This document shows, piece after piece, positions 11,185 to 22,450 of a stretch of DNA of 64,000 bases (the stretch's first letter is position 1; every line of letters starts with the position of its first letter). The notes under the pieces are model-generated. The model made no database searches, was not told where the DNA came from, and saw nothing but the letters and a program-made list of their open reading frames with translations. The stretch comes from Asterias amurensis (Eukaryota; Echinodermata; Asteroidea; Forcipulatida; Asteriidae). The stretch lies in the NCBI RefSeq assembly GCF_032118995.1, contig NC_092657.1:8433391-8497390 (forward strand), written 5' to 3'. A program made the position numbers and the translations under genes.

Positions 11185-13451
11185 TTGCGAATTATATGTA
11201 TCACTATCTACTGCAACGACTATCACAGCGGCTCAGCGTGACTGGCTCTGCTTTGCAGTGGATGAAGTCATACCTTAGGGGTCTTGTCAAAACTCATCCT
11301 GGACAGACCACAGGACGAGGCTCGTCCGATGTCACATTTTTGTCGGACGGGCCAAAGGATGGGAGTTCATATGGAACAAGGTTCCACACGATGAAATGTG
11401 TACTCCCGTCCGATACACAGTGCCCAAGGCACCCCACTGAGCGCTCTGCGGTTTCACTGGCTCATTAAACACTAGATAAACAAACCTGGGGTTTGTGGTT
11501 TGGGACAAGTCTGGACTGACTGTTTGGAGGTCACTGTAGGAAAGATTATACTAGCATAGCTCATGTAAACCATTAACAGTGTTTTATTCCCCATTCCTAA
11601 ATTGTATAAGTTTATAAAAATTAAACTAATGAAAACTATAAATATCAAAAGAAAACTTTTTGCAATATTGGTGAAATTATCCACCATCTTGCTAAAAGAA
11701 ACACGGATGCTAATCATGGCCACCTGTTCATGCACAGGAAATTCCCTTCAAAGATTTGTACCCTTCAAAAAAGGACCATAACACTCCAAACTTGTTGGAT
11801 CGTGGGGTGATGTTTCCAAGGTTATTTATTGTCTAAATTACTTTCAGGATAATTTCTATTCAATCACGATACATCAAAAGGGGGTACATCATTGTAAAGG
11901 TGCTGTTTCATAACATGGATTTCTCAAATACTTAGATTTTAATCTAAAGATTTTAAAAGGGGTTGTCCCACTAGATAATTTAATAAGCTTTTATTGACAC
12001 AGAAGAACAACATAGACAATAAAGACAATTGCAAATTTGTCCACAGACTGAAATCAAACGTTGAAACCCAACCTGTTAAAAAGTTACAAATTGAAATGCA
12101 TAGAGAGCTTAAGATATAACCGATTCGTCTGTAGTAAATTACTCAAGGTCATTGAAGCCCAGTGTGAAACCGCAAACTGGCCCTCGGAGACCCCCTGCTT
12201 GTTTTCTAGTAGATAGCAATCCTAACACTCTGCGGTTTGTAAACAAACTATCCCTGGTGAAGGCCAGACACTGCAAGCTCGTCCTATAGCCCGTCCGATA
12301 AATTAATCACTACAAAGGAATTGAACATGGGACAGAAACCTGGTCCTGGACGGGTGCCCGTCCGTTGGCTGTCCAGGATGAGTTTTGACAAGGTCCCTTA
12401 CTGACACGTCTCAAACGGTGTGCATTGCTCAAAGCAGATCTGAATCCATGCCCCTAGACTGTGGTGTCCCTCAGGGCTCTGTTCTTGGTCCTGTTCTCTT
12501 TACGACATACACTACCACTAGGTGACATCGCTAGACATCACAACGTCAAGTTTCATTTATATGCCGACGATACCCAGCTGTACATATCCTTCATTCCTGG
12601 TGTAACCGCAGATGAGTCCTTCAAGCAGATGCACGACTGTGTCAGCCATATTCAAACGTGGATGAGTCATAATTTCCTGCGACTGAATGCAGAAAAGACA
12701 CAGGGATCGCGACACGACCATGCAAAGTTTACTTCGCAACAGTTCTCAATCAACAACCCAGTTCTGTCCGCTTCCAAAAGTGTACGCCATCTGGGAGTTG
12801 TGTTCGACAAGCTGTTCAACATGGAATCACACATCTCAAGCAGGTGCAAAAGCGCTAACTTCCATCTTCGCAACATAGCCCAAATTCGCAAATACTTGTC
12901 TCTGGATACAGCTGAGAAAGTCATCCATGCTCTGGACTCCTCCCGCTTGGATTGTTGCAATTCGCTCTTGGTTGGGCTTCCAGCTACGTGTACTTCTCCT
13001 CTCCAACGTGTTCACAATTATACCGCTTGAATCGTTATCCAAGCCAGAAAATACGATCGGATTTCGCCAGTCCTAAGACGCCTACATTGGCTCCCCGTTG
13101 CAAAGAGGATCACCTTCAAAATACACTCCTTGTGTTCAAAGTTCTGCATGGACAAGCCCCACAGTATCTTTGTGAACTCATCTTCACTAAGCACAGCAGT
13201 CGTGCTTTACAGTTTGCTGGGTCTCACTTGCTGGTAGAGCCAAGGTCTAGAACAATTCGCTCCTGCCCAGTCTCACTTCGCCAAACAACATCTCCCAACA
13301 ACTTCAAGAGGGAACTGAAAACACACTTGTTCACTGAGACTTTTATTGGGTTTCATTATGTTTTGTTTATTCTTCATTTTCTATTGCAGAATGTTTTCAT
13401 TTTGTGTAGGCGCCTTGATCGGTTTTCTGGACAAGTGCGCATTATAAATCC
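11185..13451 (+). mobile_element. 5'-truncated L2-like LINE, split by a DNA element
   Basis: The reverse transcriptase reads LLQRLSQRLSVTGSALQWMK before the interruption. After it come [14 protein letters not shown], then [11 protein letters not shown] (the catalytic YADD), then [18 protein letters not shown]. Downstream is the C-terminal region with [20 protein letters not shown] and [14 protein letters not shown]. The 3' end reads GCGCCTTGATCGG, then GTGCGCATTATAAATCC, then (ATTGTT)n, the usual 3' signature of this LINE group. The copy lacks its endonuclease and 5' RT part and has several frame changes after about 12,980. The insertion at 11,278-12,397 interrupts it exactly at a TTA. Confidence 0.85.
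11278..12397. mobile_element. PIF/Harbinger-type nonautonomous transposon
   Basis: The ends are GGGGTCTTGTCAAAACTCAT and, in reverse complement, GGGACCTTGTCAAAACTC. They include a perfect 23 bp inverted repeat (11,283-11,305 with 12,370-12,392). TTA is duplicated on both sides (11,275-11,277 and 12,398-12,400). Removing the element and one TTA restores the LINE codons for SYLTD, which independently fixes the borders. A 3 bp TTA duplication and GGG termini are hallmarks of PIF/Harbinger (Tourist-like) elements. The 1,120 bp interior shows no transposase. CGTCCG/CGGACG words lie in subterminal positions at both ends. Confidence 0.85.
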
Positions 13452-13720
13452 ATATTATTGTTATTGCTATTGCTGTTGCTGTTGCTCTTGCTGTTGCTGT
13501 TGCTCTTGTTCTTGCTACTGTCTCGTCGTCGTCGTCGTCGTCGTCGCCATCATCAATGTCAATGTCAATGTCAATGTTTTGTTATTGTTATTGTTATTGT
13601 CATTGTCATTGTCAATGTCAATGTCAATGTTTTGTTATTGTTATTGTTATTGTTATTGTTGCCTGTTGCCTGTTGTGTTACAGTTTTTTTTTTTTTTTTT
13701 TGGGGGGGGTATACATTTCT
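13452..13720. repeat. Compound microsatellite at LINE 3' end
   Basis: Successive blocks of TTATTG, CTGTTG, (GTC)n, CAATGT and GTTATT are followed by T and G homopolymers. The block grows out of the LINE tail. The long open frames here (poly-Leu, Cys, Val) are not genes. Confidence 0.9.
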
Positions 13721-13823
13721 TGTGAACATCTGGTATGATTAAAGATGCAGAAACATTGACAATCGGCATTCCTGTCCTCAATCATTTTTGTAGGGCCTAA
13801 CCACCATCACCATCAGCAAGACG

Positions 13824-15904
13824 GTGAGCCGCTACAATAGTGTTAAAGATGGTTTGATTCCAATTACAGATAGCAGCAAACATGTTTGCGTTGCTAAAAT
13901 TAAGTTAGGATCAAAGCCATCAGCTATCGAGACTAACAACAAGGAGGCTGAGCCCGGCTATAGCTTAGTTTGGGACAATGTGCAAAAACAAACTACTATG
14001 AGACACCAAAGTCGTGATTGGGGAAACCAATTCCGAATGTGGGCACTGACCTTTGCTGCCCGAAATAGGGTATCATTCAGTAGCGACAGCAACAAGTCCG
14101 TGATGAAAGCAGAAGAGATTCCATTGACAAAGTTTCTCCCTTGTGAATCTGACTGGAGTGACCTTAAAGAAATGGCTTGTGTTGCTGTTGAGGGGATTCT
14201 GAAATCTAACTTTTCATTCTTGAACCGGGTTAAATGTGTTGGTGTACCTCCACACAGATATGCTCAAGAGATGTCACAGAAAAGTGAAATTGTGAATTTG
14301 GGCGTTGTTGAGGAAAATCCCTCAAGTACTCCTGAAACAATTCGAATAATGGAACTTTGTTCCAACAGCTGGTGAAAAAATGTACCCAATTATATGTTTT
14401 TGGGATGGCCTTTCTGTGGAAAGGATGGTTGACTCCAAACGAGCCAGGGCAGGAGGGGCCACTGCTAAAGATATATTGGAGGGACTTGTTCAATGTCCTC
14501 AGGAATTTCACAGGAGCGGGCTTCTTTTTCAGGATACAATAAAGAGTATGTTCAAGGCTAATAGTGCATCTGACAGGGGTACTCTTTATCAATTGAAGCA
14601 GGATTTTGGTCACAAGACAGTAAAACAAAAGGTAATGGACAATTTCAATCATTTTAAAGATTTCCTTGAGTTTACAACCCATGCATGTTGCACGAGTTTG
14701 AAGAATCAAGATGAACCTCCTGAAAATTTTCCTGACCATGACCAAATGGAACAAGCTGAATGGTTGAATGATTTGGCTTTGAAAATCATTGATTCATTTG
14801 GCCTGCTTTTCCATTACAAGATGTTGCTATAGCTAGTCGTCAAGACAGAGATGAGATTGAGGGAGCTCACATCAGCTCATCATATATCGACGGTGCAGTT
14901 GAAGATGGCTGCTGCAAGTGTGCAGAAAACGCGGGTGAGGATATGGTTCGCTGTTGTAGCAATGAGTGTGGGTGGTACCACTACAGTTGTGTACATCTTT
15001 CTGAAGTTCCTTAGCAAGACTGGTGGTATTCTCGAGAGTGTAAGGCTGAAAGATCTTACATATTCTCTGTCCTTACTCTATGCATATACTGTTTTTGTCA
15101 CAAGAAGACTGGAAAGGAAGATGATATGATCCAGTGTTAACTTTACTCAAAGAGTGGTACCACCTAGACTGTGTTGTAGCACCAGACAGCCTTCCAGACA
15201 AGTGGTTCTGTTGTATTGCATGTGAGCAGCGGGGTGCTGATGAATTGGTTAAAGATGGCGTCTTAGAATATTCGAAGGCCTTGCTGTTTGAAGGACTGTG
15301 CCATATTGTCTTCTAGGAGGCAATCCGTCAAGGAGATGGTCCAGCCATGATAAGCCATTAGCGAATCAATAGTATTCAGTTCTGGGACTACAACCACTAT
15401 AAATACTTAATTCTCACACATAATATGCCGGCAGGAATTAATGGTGTCTTTCCATCTCGAGTTGCAAATGATGTCATTTGGAACCGAGTAGCCAATTTGA
15501 CAGGTAGAGAAAATGGCAACATTGGTCTTGATCTTGTAAATGAGTTTCTTAACAGGGACTACAAGGAAATACTTAAACACTCCCGGGGTGTTTACACCAA
15601 GGAACAAGTGCAACGATGTTGTCTACTAAGTGGAGCTTTTGGGCGTGATCTTGATGACATATTTCTTACTTCAGTAGCTGGGGGAAAAGGTTTGCCACCC
15701 AGGCACCAAGGTGCAAAACTGCATCCAGCTATTCAGGATTTTGTAGTCGGCTACAAGGATGATTGTGTTTTTGTACCAGGTCGACATCATAGCTCCTTTC
15801 CAGATTACAAAAAATCTGTTCATGTAAAGTCCCCTGAACAGTTCGAGAGAAAACTGATCCGTCTAGGCAAGTGTATGGACTCCTGGAAAAACTTTGTTTA
15901 CTAG
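13824..15904 (+). pseudogene. Broken DUF6589-family gene with PHD-like zinc fingers
   Basis: The family is a large group of invertebrate proteins found in many near-identical copies and presumably transposon-derived; their biochemistry is unknown. The first part (13,824-14,375) carries EPGYSLVWDNVQ and a basic, aromatic-rich stretch (RDWGNQFRMWALTFAARNRV). The next part (about 14,385-14,700, other frame) carries GLSVERMVDSKRARAGG and RGTLYQLKQDFGHKTVKQK, the most diagnostic DUF6589 block. From about 14,910 a Cys/His cluster (DGCCKCAENAGEDMVRCC, then CGWYHYSCVHLSEVP) and a second one (KEWYHLDCV, WFCCIACE) resemble two PHD/zinc fingers. The C-terminal part (15,240-15,904) has VANDVIWNRVANLTGRENGN and LVNEFLNRDYKE. 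No introns are evident. At least four frame changes and several stops show it is dead. It could instead be a degraded transposon ORF. Confidence 0.75.
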
Positions 15905-16980
15905 AAACATCCACAAACAGCCCTCTGGGATGTTGAAATTCTTTTCAAAGTGTTTTTCCTTGCATTCATGTTTAGTTTTGTAAACATTTTAAAATTCAAC
16001 ATAAGTAACATAAGTGCCTCAAGTCATGTACACAGCTTTTTTATTTGCATACTTTCAAGAGGCTTTATTATTGATGCATCATGAAATGGGACACTGGCAC
16101 ATTTTACTTTATGAATAGTAAAATCATACAGTTACCAATACAACAGTATAATCAAGCCCCATTGGCATATAGACATGTATTTTGCCAGGTTGTCTTTTAT
16201 TATCTTACAGGCAGGACACACTTCTGGCAATTGTGAAAGATCAGTTTCCTAACTTGGTGTATCTCTACAAATTCAACAAACGTGTGAAAATTAAGGCTGA
16301 ATTTTTTATTATAAAGCTGAAACAGATTGTAAAATAGCAATTAACATAAGTGCATAGAATTGTGTGCTTTCAGATGCCTGAAGCCTTTCTTAGACTTAAA
16401 TTTTGTGGTATTACCTCTTTCTTTTAAACTACCTTACTTCCCAGTGAGTCTTTTTAACAATGTATTTAATTTGAACAGTTCTTCAGTGCTCTTTACAAAT
16501 TCAGTTTTTATGGTCATGAACTTGTGGAGTGACGATGACCATAAGTTTGTATAACCCGCCTTTAAGAATAATTTGACACAACAATTAGCTGAACACTCAG
16601 TGTAGGGCCTACATGTTGCCATAGTTTGTACATCTATACATGTTCATGAGTGTACATGGGTGTGCTCTGACATTACATGCAGTGCAGCATCTGCACAACT
16701 TATCAGTGACAATAACAGAATCGTGTTTTTTTTTATTGCAAGTGGGTCAACTATGTTCAACTACTCCCATTCAATTTTTGTGGGTATGTGCTTATTGAAA
16801 CTGGAGGATTACCAATGAGTATTTCTGACACCAAATGTTGTACAAATACCTCTGATAAATATCATTAGATATTATACAGTGCATGTAGTTTAGTTGTATT
16901 CAATATGTTTATTACCACCTGATAAATATACACAGACACAAGGATTTGTTGTTGTAGTGAACTCTGCCAAGAGTTAATTT
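15905..16980. other. AT-rich noncoding stretch
   Basis: Nothing recognised. It may be 3' flank of the DUF6589 unit. Confidence 0.5.
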
Positions 16981-17832
16981 ATTCCGTACTCTGAATTCCG
17001 TGGTAAAACGCCAATTCATAATAATATAAGGGATTTCCCTTTATTTAATTCCATCCAGTGATATCCACTCATAAAGAAGTATACCAGTTCCCATTATAAT
17101 ACACTTAGCGACCAATTCGCAAAGGGTCCCAATTCCTCACTTTGCGAACGGTAAATTTCCAATCCGCAAAGGTTCCCACTTTTCGGCGATTTGCCAAAGA
17201 AGGTACCAGACTAATTACAATTATTATAATTATAAATGCACTCATTGACTGGCGAAAACTCCGGGTCAATGAGGTTCCCACTTCCAGCGAGTTGCCAAGA
17301 AGGTACCAAATTAATCTACTTCTTTATATACAATCACATCATTTTATTACCACCATATTTATCCATATCAATTCACATAAATTAATTTACCACTTCCTCA
17401 CAGGCTACAATTCCTATTAGCTACTTGTTCATAGGAACAACCTAAACTTACCGCCAAAGCAAATTTTGATATAAAAATTTGCCCAAACACCCCCCCCCCC
17501 CACTTTTTTTTGTTTTTTTTTGTTTCCACAACTTTCTCCGAGTGTGAAGTGGAGAACCTCAACCCGTCTGATAAATTTTGATGGAACCAAATGAATCATG
17601 TCTTGCCAGTACGCACCTTCCGGGAAGGGTTAATGAGATGGGGGTGTTTTATAACATGTGCGTTTTGCATCTCCCGAAGTATCTTCTTTGCATACATATT
17701 TAAATCCCAAGTGCAGCGTTTGTCTGCCCTCCTTTAACTTTACCTTGATACTTCGCCCTTAACAAAATGTCTGACCAAATTAACCGTGTGTTGGGTAGGA
17801 TGTTCCTAATTACCTTTAGGCTCTCTTTACCC

Positions 17833-18269
17833 TATGTCTACTCTGTCCCGATTTTCCTTCAAGATATCTTTGGTCCCTAGATACAACACTATTGTCGTCG
17901 GGACCTCGCCTTTTGCCAGGAATCTCCTGAGCCTAGTCCCAGCCGTCCAGGCGTGCCCCAGACACGCCTTTCCATGTCACTGTACCTCCACCGTGCCGCT
18001 GCTGTGGCGAATTATACTGTCCCCGTACCCACGTTCTTGCATCGGATTGATGAACATCTTTAGGCTCACTTTTACCCTATGTCTTATCTGTCCCGAATTT
18101 TCCTTCACGATATCTTTGGTCCTTAGATGTAACACTATTGTCGTCGGGACCTAACCTTTTGCCGTATCTCCTGAGCCTAGTCCCAGCCGTCCAAGCGTGC
18201 CACAGACACGCCTTTCCATGTCACTGTACCACCACTGTGCCGCTGCTGTGGCGAATGATACTGTCCCCG
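17833..18269. repeat. Tandem duplication, ~245 bp period
   Basis: Two copies (17,833-18,023 and 18,078-18,269) share ATATCTTTGGTCC, AACACTATTGTCGTCGGGAC, CCTAGTCCCAGCCGTCCA and ACACGCCTTTCCATGTCACT. Confidence 0.85.
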
Positions 18270-18681
18270 ATAAACATCTGTATAAAAACAAATTCAAAGA
18301 AAAACAGCCTGGGTAATCTGTTCTGACCAATATTTTATCTTGTCAAAGTCTTGTATGTAGTTGAAAATGTTGTACACAATTTGTTAACAACCAACTCAAC
18401 ATTCACCAATCTTGTAAATGATTATTTATCTTAAACAGCAATAATATGCTAATTAAAGAAGCGGTTGTCTACACTGCTTATTTATGACCTTGCTACAAGC
18501 TACCCCCTTTTAGACAATTGAAAACATTAAGTCTGGCCTAATGTAGGGTTCAAGTGCTCCAGACTTCCATCTCCCCATACTTTTGATTTGTTCCTCCCGA
18601 ACCCCAAACATATCCTGCAACTATGAACTGAAAAGGGTGTGGGGTTTACCTGATGGCCTTAATCCCTGCTTTAAGATGTGA

Positions 18682-18885
18682 TTAATTTGTCTGGCTGACA
18701 TAGGGTCCCCCCTCAATGTACAAACAGTTCAGTATTGGCATTCCTGTCAATAGAAATGATTGAACTTTACCCACTTGATCCGTTTTTGAATATCTTAGAA
18801 CTACTTGCAAATTCCCTTCCTGATTAAAGGAAATATCACCAATACGCAACGCCCGGGAACTTGCCATCGTGAGTTGTAAACTCAC
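18682..18885 (-). pseudogene. Tyrosine recombinase fragment
   Basis: The frame reads ASSRALRIGDISFNQEGNLQ, then VVLRYSKTDQVGK. This matches the conserved region around the first catalytic Arg and the Lys-containing SKTDQ block of tyrosine recombinases as found in DIRS-like retroelements and Cryptons. It is a fossil fragment; neither parent family can be chosen safely. Confidence 0.55.
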
Positions 18886-18978
18886 TCACCCTGTAGAATA
18901 ACCGAAAAGGGCAACCAAGAATGCTGCTTTTAACAGCAGAGCTTCATATGCTGATTATACTTTAAGTCAAATATGGTA

Positions 18979-19040
18979 TGTCTGCAAGCTATGCTGCAAC
19001 CGGACGAAGATGTCTGCAAGCTATGCTGCAACCGGAGCAA
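18979..19040. repeat. 30 bp tandem duplication
   Basis: TGTCTGCAAGCTATGCTGCA followed by ACCGGA occurs twice in direct succession. Confidence 0.85.
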
Positions 19041-19067
19041 CTGATTCCTTTGTAATCATTCATCTTC

Positions 19068-19520
19068 TCTTTTCATCTTCACACTCTTCTACGTTTGCAT
19101 CGAACATTTTTGTCTTCACTGTAAAAATTACACCCTGTAATTGAACCTATTTTTTAATCATGCATCTTGTCATTTCATGTGTATGCTCTATTACATTTTA
19201 ATCCAACATTATAATGTTTGTTACTTTTTGTAACCACTTTACGAACTGTTGTCTTCACTGCCAATAATTACACCCTGTAACTTGAATAACGGGATCACTC
19301 GATCATTTTTAATCATGCGTCTTCTCATCTCATGTACATACTCTGTACGTTTAGTCCCACATTATAATGTTTGTTACTTTTTGTAACGACCGAATTTTCA
19401 TCTTCACTGACAATAATTACACCCTGTAACTTGAATAACCGGATCAACTGATAATTTTTAATCATGCGCCTTTGTTTTTCATATACGTAAGCTTTACGGT
19501 TTAGCCCGCCTCCATTGTTC
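19068..19520. repeat. ~145 bp tandem repeat, three to four units
   Basis: Units are anchored by TCTTCACTG.CAATAATTAC with ACCCTGTAACTTGAATAAC, then TTTTTAATCATGC, then ATTATAATGTTTGTTACTTT. Anchors lie near 19,111, 19,251 and 19,402. Confidence 0.85.
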
Positions 19521-20668
19521 GTAACATTTTGTACCGACATTTTTACGACACGTGTCATTGCCATGGAACATCAGAGCTGTGTTGACCGCCAGATACGAAA
19601 AACCAACCGATATTGGAAACGTACACCTGATCTATGCAAATCAATGCTTTCAGGTTCAAGCTAGTACTGAACTCCCTGCTAAGCTATGGTAGCTGCTAGC
19701 GTTACCGATGATACTTAAACTATATAATGACTAAGAAAAGACTAAATTAACAAAGCTTTAACGTGTATATTGATAGCATAGCCAGATAAGCCTTACCCTG
19801 GGTACCGCACCCAGTCCTATTCAATGTTCCCGCCAAACCATTGAACCGTGTAACTCTTTATACATAACAAGTATAAAGCAGATTTATACTAATTCGCCAC
19901 AGGACCCAACCGAATAATTCAATATTTTGCAGACTGGCGGTAAAATACTAACCAGACTGCTCAGCACTGGAAATGTAATGGAACATCTTGAATCTTGCCA
20001 AGGGTCCAAGCCTCTACAATCCTCTTTCATCTTAGAAACAATGAAACTACCCGTGGGATCCTCCTAATTGTGCAATTTATGAACATATGAAATATAACTG
20101 CAAGCAAAGAGAATCACACTTGATTCACCAACTCAAGACAGTCAAACCCTTTGGACTAAACATAAACACTGGTGTTAAATAACTTCCCGTTACCCCCACT
20201 TCACTTCTGCGTGAGAACTATAATGTTGTTTATATTCTGTAACTCAAGTAAAAATTAATTTTTTAAAGTTGTCCTATATATTTGTTACTATAACTATCTC
20301 ATGTAAGTAACCCCCCTTCTTTTTTCCACAGGTCCCTCATACCTATTTTTAATACCATCGTACCTTTGATCTTGCTTTTCTCTATTAATTGACCATTGTT
20401 AATTGCATCATGATGCAACTTGTTCTCTTATTCTACCCTTCCATGTTTCCCTGCATTGTTAACGAACAATGCATTTACCACTTTTATGGCCCAGTAATCC
20501 ATCCTTTCATATGAAACCTCCTTTGTCCTCGCCACTTTACTCGTATTGGTTCATAGCCACCAATTGTTTCTGAAATAGAAACTTTGATTGGCTGTTATTT
20601 TCCCGCTTCTTTCTTTCCCGCTTCTTTCTTCATTTAATCCATTTTCCCTCTCTTTGTCTATGAATGGA

Positions 20669-20760
20669 TATGTATTTGTTTGTACTTGTTTTATGCCTCT
20701 GAACTAGGTCCAGTTTGGATCGAAAGCTAAGGCCATCTATACCCTATTCATTAAACATAT
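20669..20760 (+). mobile_element. Dispersed repeat with hammerhead-like core, copy 2
   Basis: Homologous to 5,675-5,765. It keeps the GGTCC/GGATC stem and GAAA, but the CTGAAGA strand has become CTGAACT, which would abolish a hammerhead core. Confidence 0.4.
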
Positions 20761-20875
20761 GAAATACCAGATACGTATGTACCAATGGAAGAAGATGCAA
20801 AGGTCTTTAATTTTAATATTATGCAATAGGCTACCCCTTGATTTATGGAAGCTGGCCATTTAGTGCCTAATAATG

Positions 20876-21062
20876 GTCACTCTGCTTTTTAAGATCACAG
20901 CGAAATCCACAAACTCGCTATGAATAATCTTAAAATTTTTAAGGTTAGCGGTAGGCTATTTGTACTATACTATAGGGTCACTCTTCTTTATAAGATCACA
21001 GCGAAATCCACAAACTCGCTATGAATAATCTTAAAAATTGTAAGGTTAGCAGTAGGCCCTCG
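20876..21062. repeat. ~107 bp tandem duplication
   Basis: Both copies contain AAGATCACAGCGAAATCCAC, AAACTCGCTATGAATAATCT and AAGGTTAGC.GTAGGC. Confidence 0.85.
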
Positions 21063-21148
21063 CCCAATTCGCTACAAACCGATATCAATGGATTAAAGGG
21101 AGTTGATGGTTAATTCATATGCTGCATGTTACTCGCCATCGGTATGCT

Positions 21149-21589
21149 TCAAGAGCCCGCTGTGCAATCAATGGACCCCAACATGATACTGCTCCCTACT
21201 GTACTTATTTTGCACCCTGCATTTGAAAGTTGGGCACCACCCAGTTCTATTGAAGATGATGTCCCTCCTAACCTACTACATGCCCCATCCCTGTTATGTA
21301 TGGAATGTAACCCTGAATATTGACTAGAGTTTGCCAAGTTGTACACTAAACTACTAGGCTTACTTATTCCTGATTGGCCTGACTGACACAAACTCTGACT
21401 AACTTTCATATTAAACGGCAAGCTGCCAGAAAAATTATGATTGTCCGCCCTTTCTTGTCCTTGTGTATACCTGTACTCATGCTTTGAGAATGTTGGTCCG
21501 TTATACCCCGAGTTACTCGTGTTACCTACTAGCGTTACTGTTGGGGCTGTACTTGCCCCAGCATTAGGTCTGAAAATGTAGGGACTCAC
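21149..21589 (-). other. Unassigned Ser/Gly/Asn-rich open frame
   Basis: A 146-codon frame without a recognised domain. It lies upstream, in minus-strand terms, of the tyrosine-recombinase fragment and may be remnant of that unit's first ORF. Chance cannot be excluded. Confidence 0.25.
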
Positions 21590-21970
21590 CCGATTGGCCC
21601 GGCTAGTAAGCCATCGGCTTCACCACTCTCTGTAGCCGCCTATCTTCGCCCTCCTCATCAGGTATCACTTGGATTTCTTCAATGCGGTTCCCACTTCCAG
21701 CGAGTTGCCAAGAAGGTACCGAATTTTGCGAAACTATACAATCTATCTTAAATCCTCGGTGGCAGAATACTCAATGACGGTTCCCAGAAAGACAAGCACC
21801 CTTTCCCCAAATGCATTGCTTTGGTTGGTTGAAAAGAACAATGGAACCACGTCTGAATGCGCCCTGACAATCCCAATCGCTTATAGTCCCGACTGTGCAA
21901 CCTGACTATAATTATGCATATTTCCTGGTGTTAAATTGGTTAACTGCGTTACGCATTAAACCCTAATATA

Positions 21971-22450
21971 CACTCTCAGAACGTTGGTTAAAATTTTTAA
22001 CCAACTTGGATACAATTTTAACCAACCTAGTATTACCAGGTGAACCGCCCAACAGTTGGGCAAAGTGCCAACCAACCAGGGTTGGGTAGCTTTTTAATAA
22101 GTGGTTAGTCAAAAAGGTAAACCAATTATTGGTTAACTCCATTTAACCAGCCTATTGTGTAAAAAAAGTTGGGCATTTTGGAGAAAGGGTTGGGCATTAG
22201 TTGGTCAAAAATAATGGTTGGGCAATTCATGCCCACCCAACTGTCGTTTAAATATTGACCATCTGTTGGTTGAATTCTGTCAAAATTTGGGAAATAAATA
22301 GCCCAGAGTTGGGCAAAGTTTAACCATTGGTTGGTTATATTTAAATGGTTGGGCAAGCATTAGTTATATCTTAACCACCCGTTTGTTAAATTTTGTTTTA
22401 ATTTACCCAATTAATATCAATCATTTAACCAAATAATGCTTAATTCAGGG
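21971..22450 (+). repeat. Left terminal/subterminal repeat array
   Basis: The terminal ~25 bp is followed by repeated GGTTAA/TTAACCAAC and then many GTTGGGCA words to about 22,440. The stretch could fold extensively on itself. Confidence 0.65.

Larger units (their letters stand above)
16981..21965 (-). mobile_element. Old repeat-rich region with tyrosine-recombinase fossil
   Basis: The words GTTCCCACTTCCAGCGAGTT and GCCAAGAAGGTACC occur at both about 17,273 and about 21,686, as if they are terminal or subterminal repeats of one ~4.7 kb unit. Within it, on the minus strand, lie a tyrosine-recombinase-like fragment (18,682-18,885) and an unassigned Ser/Gly-rich frame (21,149-21,589). DIRS-like or Crypton origin fits. 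It is broken in many places, with no reverse transcriptase left, and looks old. The boundaries are tentative. Confidence 0.4.

Noticed and set aside
13458-13742. Long open frames of poly-Leu, Cys-Tyr and Val-Asn type
   Set aside because: They are translations of the compound microsatellite at the LINE tail.
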